Source of the DNA: Plantago ovata
Taxonomy: Eukaryota; Streptophyta; Magnoliopsida; Lamiales; Plantaginaceae
DNA length: 64,000 bases
Assembly: GCA_028274465.1 (NCBI GenBank)
Contig: CM051455.1
Location: 130,730,096 to 130,794,095, forward strand
Direction: 5' to 3'
Made by a program: the position numbers and the translations under genes. The notes under the pieces are model-generated. The model made no database searches. It saw only the letters and a list, made by a program, of their open reading frames with translations, and had not been told where the DNA came from. Positions within the stretch are counted from its first letter, which is position 1; each line of letters begins with the position of its first letter. Positions 39,490-51,779 of this stretch are shown here, piece by piece.

Positions 39490-40200
39490 TCACCCAAACA
39501 CCTTGAGTTTTGAATAGTCCCCAGTTGTCCCAGTCCACACTTGATCCGGCGTCTTAAACTCCAAAGACACAGCTGGACTCTTATTGATAAGTATTGCTGC
39601 TGTAACCATAGCTTATCCCGAGAAACCTTTGCTTACCCCGGAACTCAGTAACATACACCTAGTTCTCTCCAATAGAGTTCTATTCATTCTTTCTGCAACT
39701 CCATTATGTTGTGGTGTGCCTGCAACTGTTCTGTGTCTAGTAATACCCTTCTCTTTTCAGAAATTAGTAAACTCAGTAGATAAGAACTCCAATCCATTAT
39801 CAGTCCTGAGATACTTCTATGATCTTCCTGATTGATTCTCTACCTCAGCTAACCATTTCTTGAACTCATTAAATGCTTGATCCTTAGACTTCAGAATATA
39901 AACCCAGACCTTCCTTGAATAATCATCTATGAATGAGATGAAATATTTACCTCCACCTTGAGTGAGTGTCCTGGATGGTCCCCATAAATCTGAATGCACA
40001 TAATCCAAGTTAGCTTTAATAGTATGCTTCCCTGTGTTGAAACTGGTCTTATGCGCCTTCCCCATCACACATGTCTCACAGAATGGTAACTTAGTGAACT
40101 TGTCTCCTCCAAGTAATCTCTGCTTGGTAAGTTCCTTCAATCCTTTCTCTCCAAGATGGCCAAGCCTCTTGTGCCACATATATGTTATGTCATTCCCATG
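39490..40200 (-). pseudogene. Copia integrase (GAG-pre-integrase and catalytic core), broken
   Basis: MWHKRLGHLGEKGL and FCETCVMGKAHK form the zinc-binding HHCC part. LDYVHSDLWGP and FIDDYSRKVWVY carry integrase aspartates. Stop codons interrupt the frame further on (about 39815 and again near 39490), before the integrase tail in the next open frame. Confidence 0.88.
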
Positions 40201-40220
40201 AACTGCTGCACTTTATCCAG

Positions 40221-41467
40221 CTACCGTGTTACCAGATAAATAGTATAGCTCATTCTTCTTAACACCTTCCAGCAAGGTTGTCTGAGGTGTTGACCCAACA
40301 CCCCCTGAACCCCGTGCATAACCCGCAGAACACCATGACTACAACTCCATGAATATCCTATAGCATCAAATTGACCAAGTGAGATCAGATTCCTCCTCAA
40401 ATCAGGTATGTACCTTACACCAGTTAACAATCTAACAGTTCCATCATGCAACTTCAATTTAACATCACCAATGCCTTTGACCATGCATGACTGATTGTTC
40501 CCCAAAAGTACAGTTCCACCTTTCCCATATTTGAAGTTTGTAAACCATTCTTTAACCAGACTCATATGAAAAGAGCACCCAGAATCAAGTATCCAGGATA
40601 AGTCTATATTAGAAGTAGAGACCGTAAGTACCCCTGAGATGTCAAAAGATTGTGTAGCTTGTGCTATGTCAACTGTTCCTGCCTCTCCCCTAGATTGCTT
40701 TGGCTTCCTGTTGTTCCACACAGGGCAACCCTTCTTGAGATGTCCCTTATTGTGACAGTGGTAGCACCTCCTATTCTCCACAGAATCTGATGACCTCTTA
40801 CTCTCTTGCTTCTTATATTTCTCCTTTGGTAATCTTTCCCTTGAAGGACCCTTCTTGGAACTATGGTACTTCATAGCAAGACTCTCAGCCGAATGTCCAC
40901 CTTCTTGCAGATTCTTCTGCTTATGGAACTCCCTAGTCTTCAATGATTCTCTTACCAAATCCAAAGTTACTTCAACATTACCAAACATCAACGAATCTCT
41001 AAAGTTCTCATAGAAGTTGGGCAGGGAGTTGAGCAACATCATAGCTTTGTTTGCGTCTGTAGTCTTATCACCAACATTCTCCAAGTGTGTTGTGATCTTG
41101 TCAAACTCGGATAACTGCTCCAATATCGACCTCCCTTCAACCATCCTAAATACAAGAAACTTCTGCTTAAGATACATCATCTGGGCTGATGATTTCCCCA
41201 TATAAACTTCTTCAAGTTTATCCCAGATACCCTTTGCATCAGTACACTTGATAACCTCCCTCAATGCTTCGTCGCTTAATGAGTGAATCAGTGTATTGTA
41301 TGCCTTCTTCTTTGCGTCGTCTTTAATTAATATCCTTAAGACCTTCATCCTCCCACAGAGCATCGTCAGCTCCATAATCCGATAACAAGGCCTTAACCCT
41401 CAGTTTCCACAGGCTGAAATCTGTGTGCTTCGTCAGCTTCTCAATCTCAATTTTAGTTGATGACATT
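40221..41467 (-). pseudogene. Copia gag and protease, frameshifted
   Basis: The likely start is MSSTKIEIEKLTKHTDFSLW at about 41467, followed by a frameshift and stop near 41335. The main frame (41375-40221) has the UBN2-type gag, a zinc knuckle CYHCHNKGHLKKGC (C-x2-C-x4-H-x4-C) and the protease motif ILDSGCSFHM. The frame runs out near 40221, next to the integrase start. Confidence 0.9.
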
Positions 41468-41534
41468 GCTTATATCAAGCTTTGGATTCTCCCGGTAAAT
41501 TCCTTCAACCTTTCTTCCCACAGACGGTGCCAAT

Positions 41535-41612
41535 TGTTGAGTTCGTATCAACAATAGTCGATTCTACCCAATCACAAAAGCTCACAACACAACTAAATCA
41601 CCAAGAACCAGC
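41535..41612 (-). repeat. Outer Copia LTR, first segment of split copy
   Basis: 78 bp matching the start of 37701-38216. It is interrupted by the nested element after CCAGC (41608-41612), the nested element's target duplication. Confidence 0.95.
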
Positions 41613-43519
41613 TGTTAGTAAAAGTGAGAAAATTTGCCTCTAAGGCTAAGCAGCGGAAGTTTTAAAATTTTGTTCTCACTAAACTGATATGACTATATTA
41701 CGTTATTAACTGGAAGAAATCACTTACGTGTCCTCCAGTAGACAAGCTAATTCACCCGAAAGTTGCTCCTCCATCTCCAGGCAGAGCCTTGCTATCTCCT
41801 CGTCAGTTAGCTATCTCCATCTTCATGAATGAATTCTTCGTCAATGTTATCTCCAAGATTGCTCATCAACAGGTTCTTTGCTTCCCTTGGACCTCGGTAT
41901 CCACGGGTAATGTTTCCACAAGAACGCTAGGAGGTTCTTCTTGACTTGAGCCTTTTTGTGAGAAAACTTCTTTCTGACTATCAGATAGTTTTCACGTGAA
42001 ATTGGAATAGACTGAAGACTCATTTCTTTCTTTCTGATTTAGTCAATTAGTTAGTTTAGAAAATCACGTATGCTTTTACCAAGCAAGTTGAATTTTATTA
42101 GGAGACTTCAAAAGTACTCAACTAACTAACAAACAGATAAATCAAATTACCTGTTAAAGAAAGAAAGGAAGAATGGAATAAAAAAATAAAAGAAAGAAGA
42201 AAAGAAAAAACACAAGAAACGTGCAGCTGCAATTGCAGCTGCCACGTTGCTGGGCCAGGCCCAACATTAGTATGCTGGGCCAAATCGGCCCAGCCCAATT
42301 CTTTTATTCTTTTCTTCCTTTCTTTTATTTTCGGGCTTTAATTAAATCCCGTCCAAATGCACATGTCTTCAATTAATTAATTAAATCCAATTTAAATCAA
42401 TTAATTATATTTCTAAAATATATTCCATATATAATAAATTAATATTAATCCAATTAACAATAATTCTATTATATTTATGTATAATAATTTAATATTAATC
42501 TAATTAATATTTAATCCAATATACATAGCTCGTTTGTAGAAACACCACCTTGAAGTGTGACCCATAGGGCCTTGCATATTAAGCAACAATCCAATTAAGG
42601 TCATAATAAATTCCTAGACAATTTATCAGACAATATTAATATGCAAGGAACGTTTGTGAGGAAAACAAACCACCTGTAGCGTAGGGTACTTTGATGATAC
42701 GGTCCCTTCATTCACGAATACTCGAACGAGTCTAGAATATGGTTATGTGTCTATTCTAATAACTCATTCATGGTCTCTCAATCTTATTAGTCGATCTATG
42801 AATTATGTCCAAACACCATTTTGACATATTCACTTACGGTGGCCACCGATTTTATGATCGCACTAAATATGAGAAGTGAGTATTCTCTCCTTGTATCTAT
42901 TACGGAGGAATGAATCCTTTCTTGGCCCAATCACTCACACAATATGCTTCCTAATGTACCCAACACATGCCGTATCTACCCTACTTTAAGAGTGCAAGCG
43001 TTGCGCATGGTCAAAGTACATTATTTCACATATGATGTAGTATTGGCCTCAAGTCTAAGGACTACTAACATCACCCTACACACCGATACTACCATAGACA
43101 CTCAAATAGCTTTACCAAATGGTTTCTCGGTTGGGTATGCCAACACTCTCCAAAGTGTTCATATGTTCATTATGAATAACCAAGTTCATTCGTAGCAGTG
43201 AGACCTACTACATCCTCGAAGGATCTAATGCAACATATGCTAGCTTCAATCGCGTCATTGATATCCCTTATCTCAATGACCTTCAGCTAGTGGCTTATTT
43301 CAGGACTTAATTATTGACACACAAGCTCCCACTAACTTGGTGATTACCTTAAGTCCTTGGGAACATTTTATTGAATAATTCAAACAACCAAATATAATAT
43401 TCATAAAATGCAATGCCAATTGTATTTAATAATGTATAAATAATTAAATACAATAACTGAATGTGATCAAGTACATATCGTCCCTATCGTAGGTTGTCTC
43501 TAGGACATATATACTTTCA
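41613..43519 (-). repeat. Inner Copia LTR (3' LTR in element sense)
   Basis: A 1907-bp LTR, TG...CA bounded. It contains a near-palindrome at 42218-42247 (AACGTG, CAGCTGCAATTGCAGCTG, CACGTT). An 83-codon open frame is identical in the other LTR, but that follows from LTR identity and does not show coding. Confidence 0.96.
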
Positions 43520-43532
43520 ATCTCCCACTTGG
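43520..43532 (-). promoter_or_regulatory. Polypurine tract of inner Copia
   Basis: The minus strand reads CCAAGTGGGAGAT immediately before the LTR's TGAAAG, the usual Copia plus-strand priming tract. Confidence 0.85.
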
Positions 43533-43811
43533 CCTAGAGCCAATCACCTACGTGTCTAACACTTGTGTTGAAATGTCTAACATGTTTATTCGAACTCAAC
43601 ATTTTGGTGAAAGGTTCAGCCATAATTTCCTCAGTGGGAACTCGTTCTATAGATACTTCTCTTCTAGCTATCATCTATCCAATCAGATGATACTACCTCT
43701 GTACATGCTTGTTCCAGTTTATGGATCTTGGTTCCTTTGTTTGTGCAACAGCACCTTGGCTGTCGCAGTAGACCTTGATGGGACTACTATTAGGAGCTAC
43801 CCCTAGTACCT

Positions 43812-46800
43812 TCAGGAATTCTGGAATTCAGACAACCTCCTTGAGGCCTCTGCATCAGCTATGTACTCGGACTTAGCAATAGAATCATTTAAGATGGGTT
43901 GCTTGGAACCTTTCCAAGTGACGACACCACCAATGAGTGTAATCACATACCTAGTTTGTGATTCAAAGTCGTCCAGGTCAATTTGCATACCAGTATTGAG
44001 ATAAACACTCATTTGCAACTCTCGGTTTCCACCATCTATTAGAAAGGAATCTTTAGTTCTTCTAAGACACTCAAGATTGCTTTCGTATCATTCTAGTGTT
44101 TCATAACTAGATTCTGGTGGTATTGACAAGTACAACCAAATGCATAAGCCACATCTGGCCTTGAGCATTTCATGGCATACATGATAGATCCAATTGCCAA
44201 TGCATATAGGATCTTTCTTCATGATTTCTATATATACATATATATATATACTCTCACGTGGAAGGACTATCCTCTTGAGTGAGAGTTATGCCATGCCTAG
44301 TTGTTAAGAAACCTTTATTTGAACCATCAACATTAAAGCGTTTCATTACTTTGTCAATGTATGTGGAATGTGACAGCCTTAACAGTTCCTTCGGTCTATC
44401 CTTATGGATTTTGATGCCAAGGATGTAATAAGCTTCACCTAAGTCTTTCACCAAGGAAGCCTTAGATAACCAATGTCTTGTGGATCGTAACATTGAATAT
44501 TATTTTCATAATTAGTATGTTATCAACATAAATAACCACGAAAACAATTCCAGTATCGCTGCGTTTGATATACACGCATGGATCTTTTACGCTTATGATG
44601 TAGTCAAACGATTTGATAAGTTCATCCAAGCGAACGTTCCAACTCCTCGAGGTTTGCTTGAGTCCACATAGGATCTCTTATAGTTTACAAACTTAGTTGG
44701 GATTTGCTTTGGATGTAGAATCTTCCAGGCTGTATCATATACACCTATTGCTCAAGATTCTCATTAAGGAAAATAATTTTCACATCCATCTGCCAAATCT
44801 CATAATCATGTTGTGCAACTATAGCAAGTAAAATTCGAATAGACTTAAGCTTGTCTACTGGTGGAAAGGGTTTCGTCATAAACGATACCATATCGTTTAC
44901 TAAAGCCTTTTTATACCAGTCTAGCTTTGTATGTTTGTATGTTGCCAATGGCATCGGTTTTCTTCTTGAAAACCCCTTTTCATCTAATGGGTCTAACCCC
45001 TTATGGTGCATCAACCAAGTCCCATACTTGATTTTCATACATAAAGTCTATTTCGGATTTCATGGCTTCCTGCCACCTCTTTGAATCAATGTCTAACATT
45101 GCCTCTTTGTAAGTCTTAGGGCACCTTGTTGAGATAAGTCAATATCAAAATTTTCAGCTCATCCAAGAGTGAACTTATCCTTTCGGGAGCTTCCCATTAA
45201 TCTCCTAGACTTACGGAGTGCGACATATATTTCGTTTGTACAGGCAATTTATTCTGATTGTGAGAATGTTGAACTGATTCAGTCCATCGAATAGTTGTAG
45301 AAGAATTAGGAGCAACCATTGCCGCTGAACTTCGAGTGGTTAGCCTCAAGTAGGTCGACCGATTGAACCATTCCTGTTGGTTCGGTCATTTGAACCGCTC
45401 CCACTGACTCGACCATCTAAACCGTTCCCGTCGGTTTGACCGGTTGAACCGTTCCCGTCGGTTTGGCCGGTTGAACCGTTCCCGTCGGTTTGGCCGGTTG
45501 AACCGTTCCCGTCGGTTCAGTCAAAAGGATTGAGGTTTAATGAGACATCTTTAAAATTCTCAAAAATTTCTTAAAATGCTCCCACTGGCTGGCATACATC
45601 TACCTAGAGATGTGCCTTGAGCCATAAGACCTTTCTTGAGCTCCCACTTAAATGTTGTCACAACCATTTGACAACTTTTCTACGTAACTAAGTGTTATTT
45701 TTGTGATTCTTGGATTTCCACAAGTTCTATATCATTGTCTCCACTTTGGTTGAAAGGCATAGTCATCTTCTAGAAGGACCATCTTCTAGATGTGATGATA
45801 CTATGCATTTCTGGCATATAGAATCAGTAACCCCTGGTTTCATTTGGATATCCTACAAAATAACATTTCTCACTTTTAGGTTCCAATCATGTCAACGAGC
45901 ATTCCTTTCACATATGTCTGACAACCCCAGGTTCTAATATGTGATAAGTTTGGCCTCATGCCATCCATAACTCATATGGTGCTTACTCGACTGACTTAGA
46001 TGAAACTCTATTCAGAATATGGATTGAGTTTGATAATACGTATCCCATGAATAAGTTGGAAGAGTACTGAAATTCATCATTCATCTAACCATGTCTAACA
46101 AGGTTTGGTTTCTCCCTTTCGAAACATAGTGTTCTAGAAGGAGTAAATTTTGACTGAATTTCATGCAGTTTTAAATAATCCAGAATCTCACCACTTAAGT
46201 ATTATGCTCTTTGATCTAATTGAAGAGTCTTAATACTTCTTTCAGATTGTTTCTCTACTCCAGCTTTGTACTCAATGAATTTCTCCAATATTTTATATTT
46301 GTGTTTCATAGGATACACATGTCCAAATATAGAGAAATCATCAGTAAAAGTTATAAAGTAAGAGAAATCATCTTTAGCCTGAGTTTCAAATGGTCCATAC
46401 ACATTGTATGAATTAACTCAAGTAGTCGTTGTGCACATATGCCTTTTCCTTGAAAAGGATTTCTTGAACAATCTACCTTTGAGACAAAATTCATGATCCA
46501 ATATGATTCTAAATCAAATGGTGCTAAGTAGTCTCACCTACTTAGCCTAGCAATTCTTGTCTCATTGATATATCAAGTCTACAGTGCAACAAGTAAGCGG
46601 TGTTTCTAGGATTATTGAGCCTAGCTCGTTTGTTTTGAAGATGTATTAAAGTATGTCTACAGTTTAGCAAATATAAACCATTCATATTTGCTACTAATAT
46701 AATGAACGAAATAAAATTTATCAAGTTCCATATATATATCTGAGGATAAATCAAATTTATGATTTTTATACGCTAATAAGTAATAGACGATCCATTTCTT

Positions 46801-47758
46801 ATGCGTAGGTCAACTCTTATTGGTCTAATCGATCTGCTGTCAAATAGCCCTTGCACATATTAAAATGTAAGAGCCACAAGTTGTATCCAACACTCAGCAG
46901 TTCGAGTTTTTGTAGACATATTTATCTTAGTGACAAACAAACATTGATTGGAGATAGATGCACAATGCATTACTCCATTAGCCCTTAGCCTTGGGCAATT
47001 TCTCTTCCAGTGTCTTTCTGCTTGCAGTAAAGACATGTCTCCTTCTCCACGTTACTACCTTCTCGTGATTTCCAATCTTATTCTGTTTAGCTTTACCTTT
47101 CGAGCCCTTGCTTTTTAAGGTGAGATTTCACAGATAGTCCAACCATTAAAACAGGTTACCTCTTAGGTTGAGCCTGTTCATAAGCCTTGCGTATGTTATG
47201 GAATTCAGGTAGTGTAGCATCCTTGGCATTCATATTGTAATTCATCATGAACGTTGAATATGAATGATGTAATGATTGAAGGATGATGATAACTGAAACA
47301 CGGTTCTCAAATGTAATTCCAGCACTAGCTAGTTTCTCGATGAATCCAATCATCTTGAGCACGTGATCAGATACATTCCTCATTTGGAAAATCTCATTTT
47401 GAAGATCTCTCTAAGAAGATCAAATTCAACACTCTTGGAAACAGTTTCAAAGAGGCTTTTGAGATGTAGCAGCATTTTAAATGGTATTATGTTACCATGT
47501 TGCCTTTGCTGTTCCATAGTCATTACAGCTTGCATAATACACTATGCATTAGCAGCTTCATCCTTATTGATGAGCTTCTTTGTCAAACGCAACAAGCTCA
47601 ATAGGATTAGTGAGAGGAGTAGGGATTGACTTGTCCAAGACATTCTCAATCTTCTCTTGCCTTAGTACCAAAACGATCGTTACGGATCCAATCCACGAAG
47701 TTCGGACTAGTAAGAGTGCATTTCTCCAAGATAATTCTATAACGGATAAGTTGGTCAT
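43812..47758 (-). pseudogene. Inner Copia gag-pol, decayed
   Basis: Read from high to low coordinates, the pieces run in Copia order. gag: 47758-47564 and 47383-47156, with a damaged zinc knuckle near 47030. Integrase: 46402-46202 (FITFTDDFSIFGHVYPMK). RT: 45038-44745 (EIWQMDVKIIFLNENLEQ) and 44493-44254 (EAYYILGIKIHKD). RNase H: 44018-43812 (GGVVTWKGSKQPI, SIAKSEYIA). Stops and frameshifts separate all of them. No domain is complete, in contrast to the nearly identical LTRs. Confidence 0.88.
45375..45509 (-). repeat. 27-bp minisatellite, five units, in Copia linker
   Basis: Units begin at 45375, 45402, 45429, 45456 and 45483. The last three are near identical (CGTCGGTTTGGCCGGTTGAA followed by CCGTTCC); the first two are diverged. 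On the coding strand 27 bp equals nine codons and yields a repeated PTGTVQPAK-type peptide between integrase and RT. Confidence 0.93.
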
Positions 47759-47954
47759 CTTAATTGACCAAAGAAGTAAATATTAAAACTGAAATTAAAA
47801 CTCTAAGATTAATTTCTATGATCACAATCAGCGACTAAATAAACTAGGACTGTAGCTTTATTTAGTTCTCACTATTTTCACATACTCTTGACCCCTATAA
47901 AGAGTACGAACTAATATCTTATAATAGTCGTAGTGAGCCAAGATCCATGCTTGC

Positions 47955-48197
47955 ACTATTATAGCCCCAGCTATGGCTGATCACTATAATAGTCAAACAG
48001 GTAGGTCTCCAAACCAATTGTACAATACAACTCTTGGTTTGATCAAAACTATTTTGATCGATGTCCTCAAATTATGCCTGACGCTATGGCGACTCAACAT
48101 AATTCAAGTAAGTCATAACCATCACACGGCACCAACAATGGTCCTATGAAGGCAACTTTCTTACGGCAAACGAAGTAAGCACTATGGTGCATATTAC
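47955..48197 (-). other. Three TATG-loop hairpins in the inner Copia leader
   Basis: CAGC-TATG-GCTG (47968-47979), CGC-TATG-GCG (48082-48091) and GCAC-TATG-GTGC (48179-48190) keep the loop while the stems differ by paired changes. The first two are enclosed by longer outer stems (ACTATTATA with TATAATAGT, AATTATG with CATAATT). They lie between PBS and gag. Role unknown. Confidence 0.6.
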
Positions 48198-48335
48198 CCA
48201 CGAGATTAGTAAGTCCATTTATCCTTCAATTATGATGGGTGACATCATACGATTCAATCGAGACTTAAATTGGTTGGGGAACATTTAAATGGGGTATTTA
48301 ATCGCTTGACCAAGATCCCTAACGTGCATCACATA

Positions 48336-48492
48336 ATGGGTGCCGCATACCCAAGTCTCATGCAATGCGGTCCAACAAGTAACGAGTGCCGCCTACTCGT
48401 ACATATCAATCGCGGACTAGCAAGTAATGGACGCCGCCTACCCATGCATATGACAGATGCGGTCCGGAAACTAATGGGTGCCGCCTACCCAT
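48336..48492 (-). other. Four-unit covarying stem-loop array in the inner Copia leader
   Basis: Four ~46-bp repeats (starts 48336, 48382, 48427 and 48474). Each has a 5-6 bp stem around a 7-base loop, GCCGCMT on the plus strand. Stems: ATGGGT/ACCCAA, ACGAGT/ACTCGT, ATGGAC/ACCCAT and ATGGGT/ACCCAT. Unit 2 keeps pairing by paired changes. Unit 3 pairs fully only in the minus-strand (sense) RNA, through G-U and U-G. The spacers hold CCGC (sense), complementary to GCGG in the loops. A structured leader RNA (packaging, dimerisation or translation control) is inferred; it does not match any motif I know. Confidence 0.65.
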
Positions 48493-49856
48493 ACAATAAT
48501 AGCGGACTAACAATATTTAAATACAATATTTAAATAATTAAATTGCTCATGTAGACATTCAACACATGTGATACAACCAAGTTGGAGCAAATAAGTAGTT
48601 GTTGTGGATTATTATCATTATATGTACGTCAGATATAATTTATAAATTCTCCAAGAATTTCGAAAATATTTTAAAACAAGTTTTAATAATAATATAATCT
48701 TCCAAAGCAATATATTATTATTGAAATGTAGTTTATAAACAATTTATAAACTAACAAACATGTTACTAAATATTATAAACTTATATTTATGTCTCTAAAC
48801 ATTTTAATCACTTTCTAAAAGTATTAATAGGGTTTTAAAATAATTTATAAACCATTTATAAATTAAATAATAAGTTTCTAAAACTCCAAGGACCTCTTTA
48901 TAATTCTCAGAAAGTTGAAATTAAGTTTCTGGGTCAATTTGAAAACATTTAGCAAAGTCTGGGGTCAATTCAAAATAATCTGAAGTTCAAGGGCTTGAGC
49001 CCCAATAAGACAGAATTGTCAAATTGGGACACAAGTCCCTGAATTCTTCTTTCTTGACTATTAGTGACCACCAATGTTTCTGCAAAAGTTCAATTGAGTC
49101 CCTGTAACAATGAAAAGTTTCCAAAACCTTCAATCTTCATCTCAACTCGAATCTAAGGTCCACAAACATGTTCTAAACATCATACACCATTGAAGAACAA
49201 ATCGCAAGGTCATAAAAACGTTCAGAACAGAGAACGAAATTTATTTTTTTTTTATTACGGTCGTGTTCAAGACCTTGAGCAAGAGTTGCTCAATTTGATT
49301 TGTTCAACATCCTATGTTGTTCTCCATGTTTCCACGAATCTACTACACCCAATTTTAGTTTAGTTTGAGTCAAGAACACCAAGTTTGGAAGAAACCCATT
49401 AATGGAGTTTCAAGCTCCATGAACCCTAACTCAAACTTCACCTACGAATCTTTAAACTCGAATTCAAAAGGTGTAATAGTAAGAGGGCGAAAAATGGAGA
49501 AGAATGATATATAGAACCCCTAGGGAGATGAAGAAAATGGAAGAGCTCAAAGCTCCATCAACCACCAACAATGGTGGATGAATAGTAACCCGCGGGTTAC
49601 TATTCATCATCTTCCCAAATTTTTTTTTTTTTTTTTAATATTATCTAATAATAAAATCTGGAAAAATAAATACTATATGAATTATTTCCTTTCTTAAATA
49701 CAATATGAAGAATCTGGAAATAAAATAATACAGTAACAAAACCCATCTCTCCTTTCTTTAAATCCAATTAAAGAATCTGAAAATTTTACATACATATAAT
49801 AATCCACAACAACGTAAATATAAAACATAAACGAATATAGTCATGAATCAGCCTAG

Positions 49857-49868
49857 CTCTGATACCAC
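49857..49868 (-). promoter_or_regulatory. Primer binding site, initiator-Met tRNA
   Basis: The minus strand reads TGGTATCAGAGC one base inside the LTR end, complementary to the 3' end of plant initiator tRNA-Met, the usual Copia primer. The leader between it and gag (about 2 kb) is unusually long. Confidence 0.93.
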
Positions 49869-51774
49869 TGTTAGTAAAAGTGAGAAAATTTGCCTCTAAG
49901 GCTAAGCAGCGGAAGTTTTAAAATTTTGTTCTCACTAAACTGATATGACTATATTACGTTATTAACTGGAAGAAATCACTTACGTGTCCTCCAGTAGACA
50001 AGCTAATTCACCCGAAAGTTGCTCCTCCATCTCCAGGCAGAGCCTTGCTATCTCCTCGTCAGTTAGCTATCTCCATCTTCATGAATGAATTCTTCGTCAA
50101 TGTTATCTCCAAGATTGCTCATCAACAGGTTCTTTGCTTCCCTTGGACCTCGGTATCCACGGGTAATGTTTCCACAAGAACGCTAGGAGGTTCTTCTTGA
50201 CTTGAGCCTTTTTGTGAGAAAACTTCTTTCTGACTATCAGATAGTTTTCACGTGAAATTGGAATAGACTGAAGACTCATTTCTTTCTTTCTGATTTAGTC
50301 AATTAGTTAGTTTAGAAAATCACGTATGCTTTTACCAAGCAAGTTGAATTTTATTAGGAGACTTCAAAAGTACTCAACTAACTAACAAACAGATAAATCA
50401 AATTACCTGTTAAAGAAAGAAAGGAAGAATGGAATAAAAAAATAAAAGAAAGAAGAAAAGAAAAAACACAAGAAACGTGCAGCTGCAATTGCAGCTGCCA
50501 CGTTGCTGGGCCAGGCCCAACATTAGTATGCTGGGCCAAATCGGCCCAGCCCAATTCTTTATTCTTTTCTTCCTTTCTTTTATTTTCGGGCTTTAATTAA
50601 ATCCCGTCCAAATGCACATGTCTTCAATTAATTAATTAAATCCAATTTAAATCAATTAATTATATTTCTAAAATATATTCCATATATAATAAATTAATAT
50701 TAATCCAATTAACAATAATTCTATTATATTTATGTATAATGATTTAATATTAATCTAATTAATATTTAATCCAATATACATAGCTCGTTTGTAGAAACAC
50801 CACCTTGAAGTGTGACCCATAGGGCCTTGCATATTAAGCAACAATCCAATTAAGGTCATAATAAATTCCTAGACAATTTATCAGACAATATTAATATGCA
50901 AGGAACGTTTGTGAGGAAAACAAACCACCTGTAGCGTAGGGTACTTTGATGATACGGTCCCTTCATTCACGAATACTCGAACGAGTCTAGAATATGGTTA
51001 TGTGTCTATTCTAATAACTCATTCATGGTCTCTCAATCTTATTAGTCGATCTATGAATTATGTCCAAACACCATTTTGACATATTCACTTACGGTGGCCA
51101 CCGATTTTATGATCGCACTAAATATGAGAAGTGAGTATTCTCTCCTTGTATCTATTACGGAGGAATGAATCCTTTCTTGGCCCAATCACTCACACAATAT
51201 GCTTCCTAATGTACCCAACACATGCCGTATCTACCCTACTTTAAGAGTGCAAGCGTTGCGCATGGTCAAAGTACATTATTTCACATATGATGTAGTATTG
51301 GCCTCAAGTCTAAGGACTACTAACATCACCCTACACACCGATACTACCATAGACACTCAAATAGCTTTACCAAATGGTTTCTCGGTTGGGTATGCCAACA
51401 CTCTCCAAAGTGTTCATATGTTCATTATGAATAACCAAGTTCATTCGTAGCAGTGAGACCTACTACATCCTCGAAGGATCTAATGCAACATATGCTAGCT
51501 TCAATCGGGTCATTGATATCCCTTATCTCAATGACCTTCAGCTAGTGGCTTATTTCAGGACTTAATTATTGACACACAAGCTCCCACTAACTTGGTGATT
51601 ACCTTAAGTCCTTGGGAACATTTTATTGAATAATTCAAACAACCAAATATAATATTCATAAAATGCAATGCCAATTGTATTTAATAATGTATAAATAATT
51701 AAATATAATAACTGAATGTGATCAAGTACATATCGTCCCTATCGTAGGTTGTCTCTAGGACATATATACTTTCA
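49869..51774 (-). repeat. Inner Copia LTR (5' LTR in element sense)
   Basis: A 1906-bp LTR nearly identical to 41613-43519. The PBS abuts its inner end and CCAGC follows its outer end. Confidence 0.96.
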
Positions 51775-51779
51775 CCAGC

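Larger units (their letters stand above)
41613..51774 (-). mobile_element. Young nested Copia LTR retrotransposon (non-autonomous)
   Basis: 10.16 kb with LTRs 41613-43519 and 49869-51774, which differ at only three substitutions and one T-run indel by eye (about 0.2%). The 5-bp target duplication CCAGC (41608-41612, 51775-51779) is perfect and lies inside an LTR of the outer element. The PBS TGGTATCAGAGC (minus strand, 49857-49868) matches the initiator-Met tRNA 3' end, and a PPT (AAGTGGGAGAT) abuts the other LTR. The internal gag-pol is decayed, so it was probably copied by proteins made elsewhere. Confidence 0.95.

Noticed and set aside
42944..43195. 83-codon open frame in the inner LTR, identical at 51199-51450
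   Set aside because: The identity follows from LTR identity; there is no domain and it opposes the element's sense strand.
48336..48492. CRISPR-like array
   Set aside because: Repeats are short stem-loops with changing stems and no constant repeat, in a plant retrotransposon leader.
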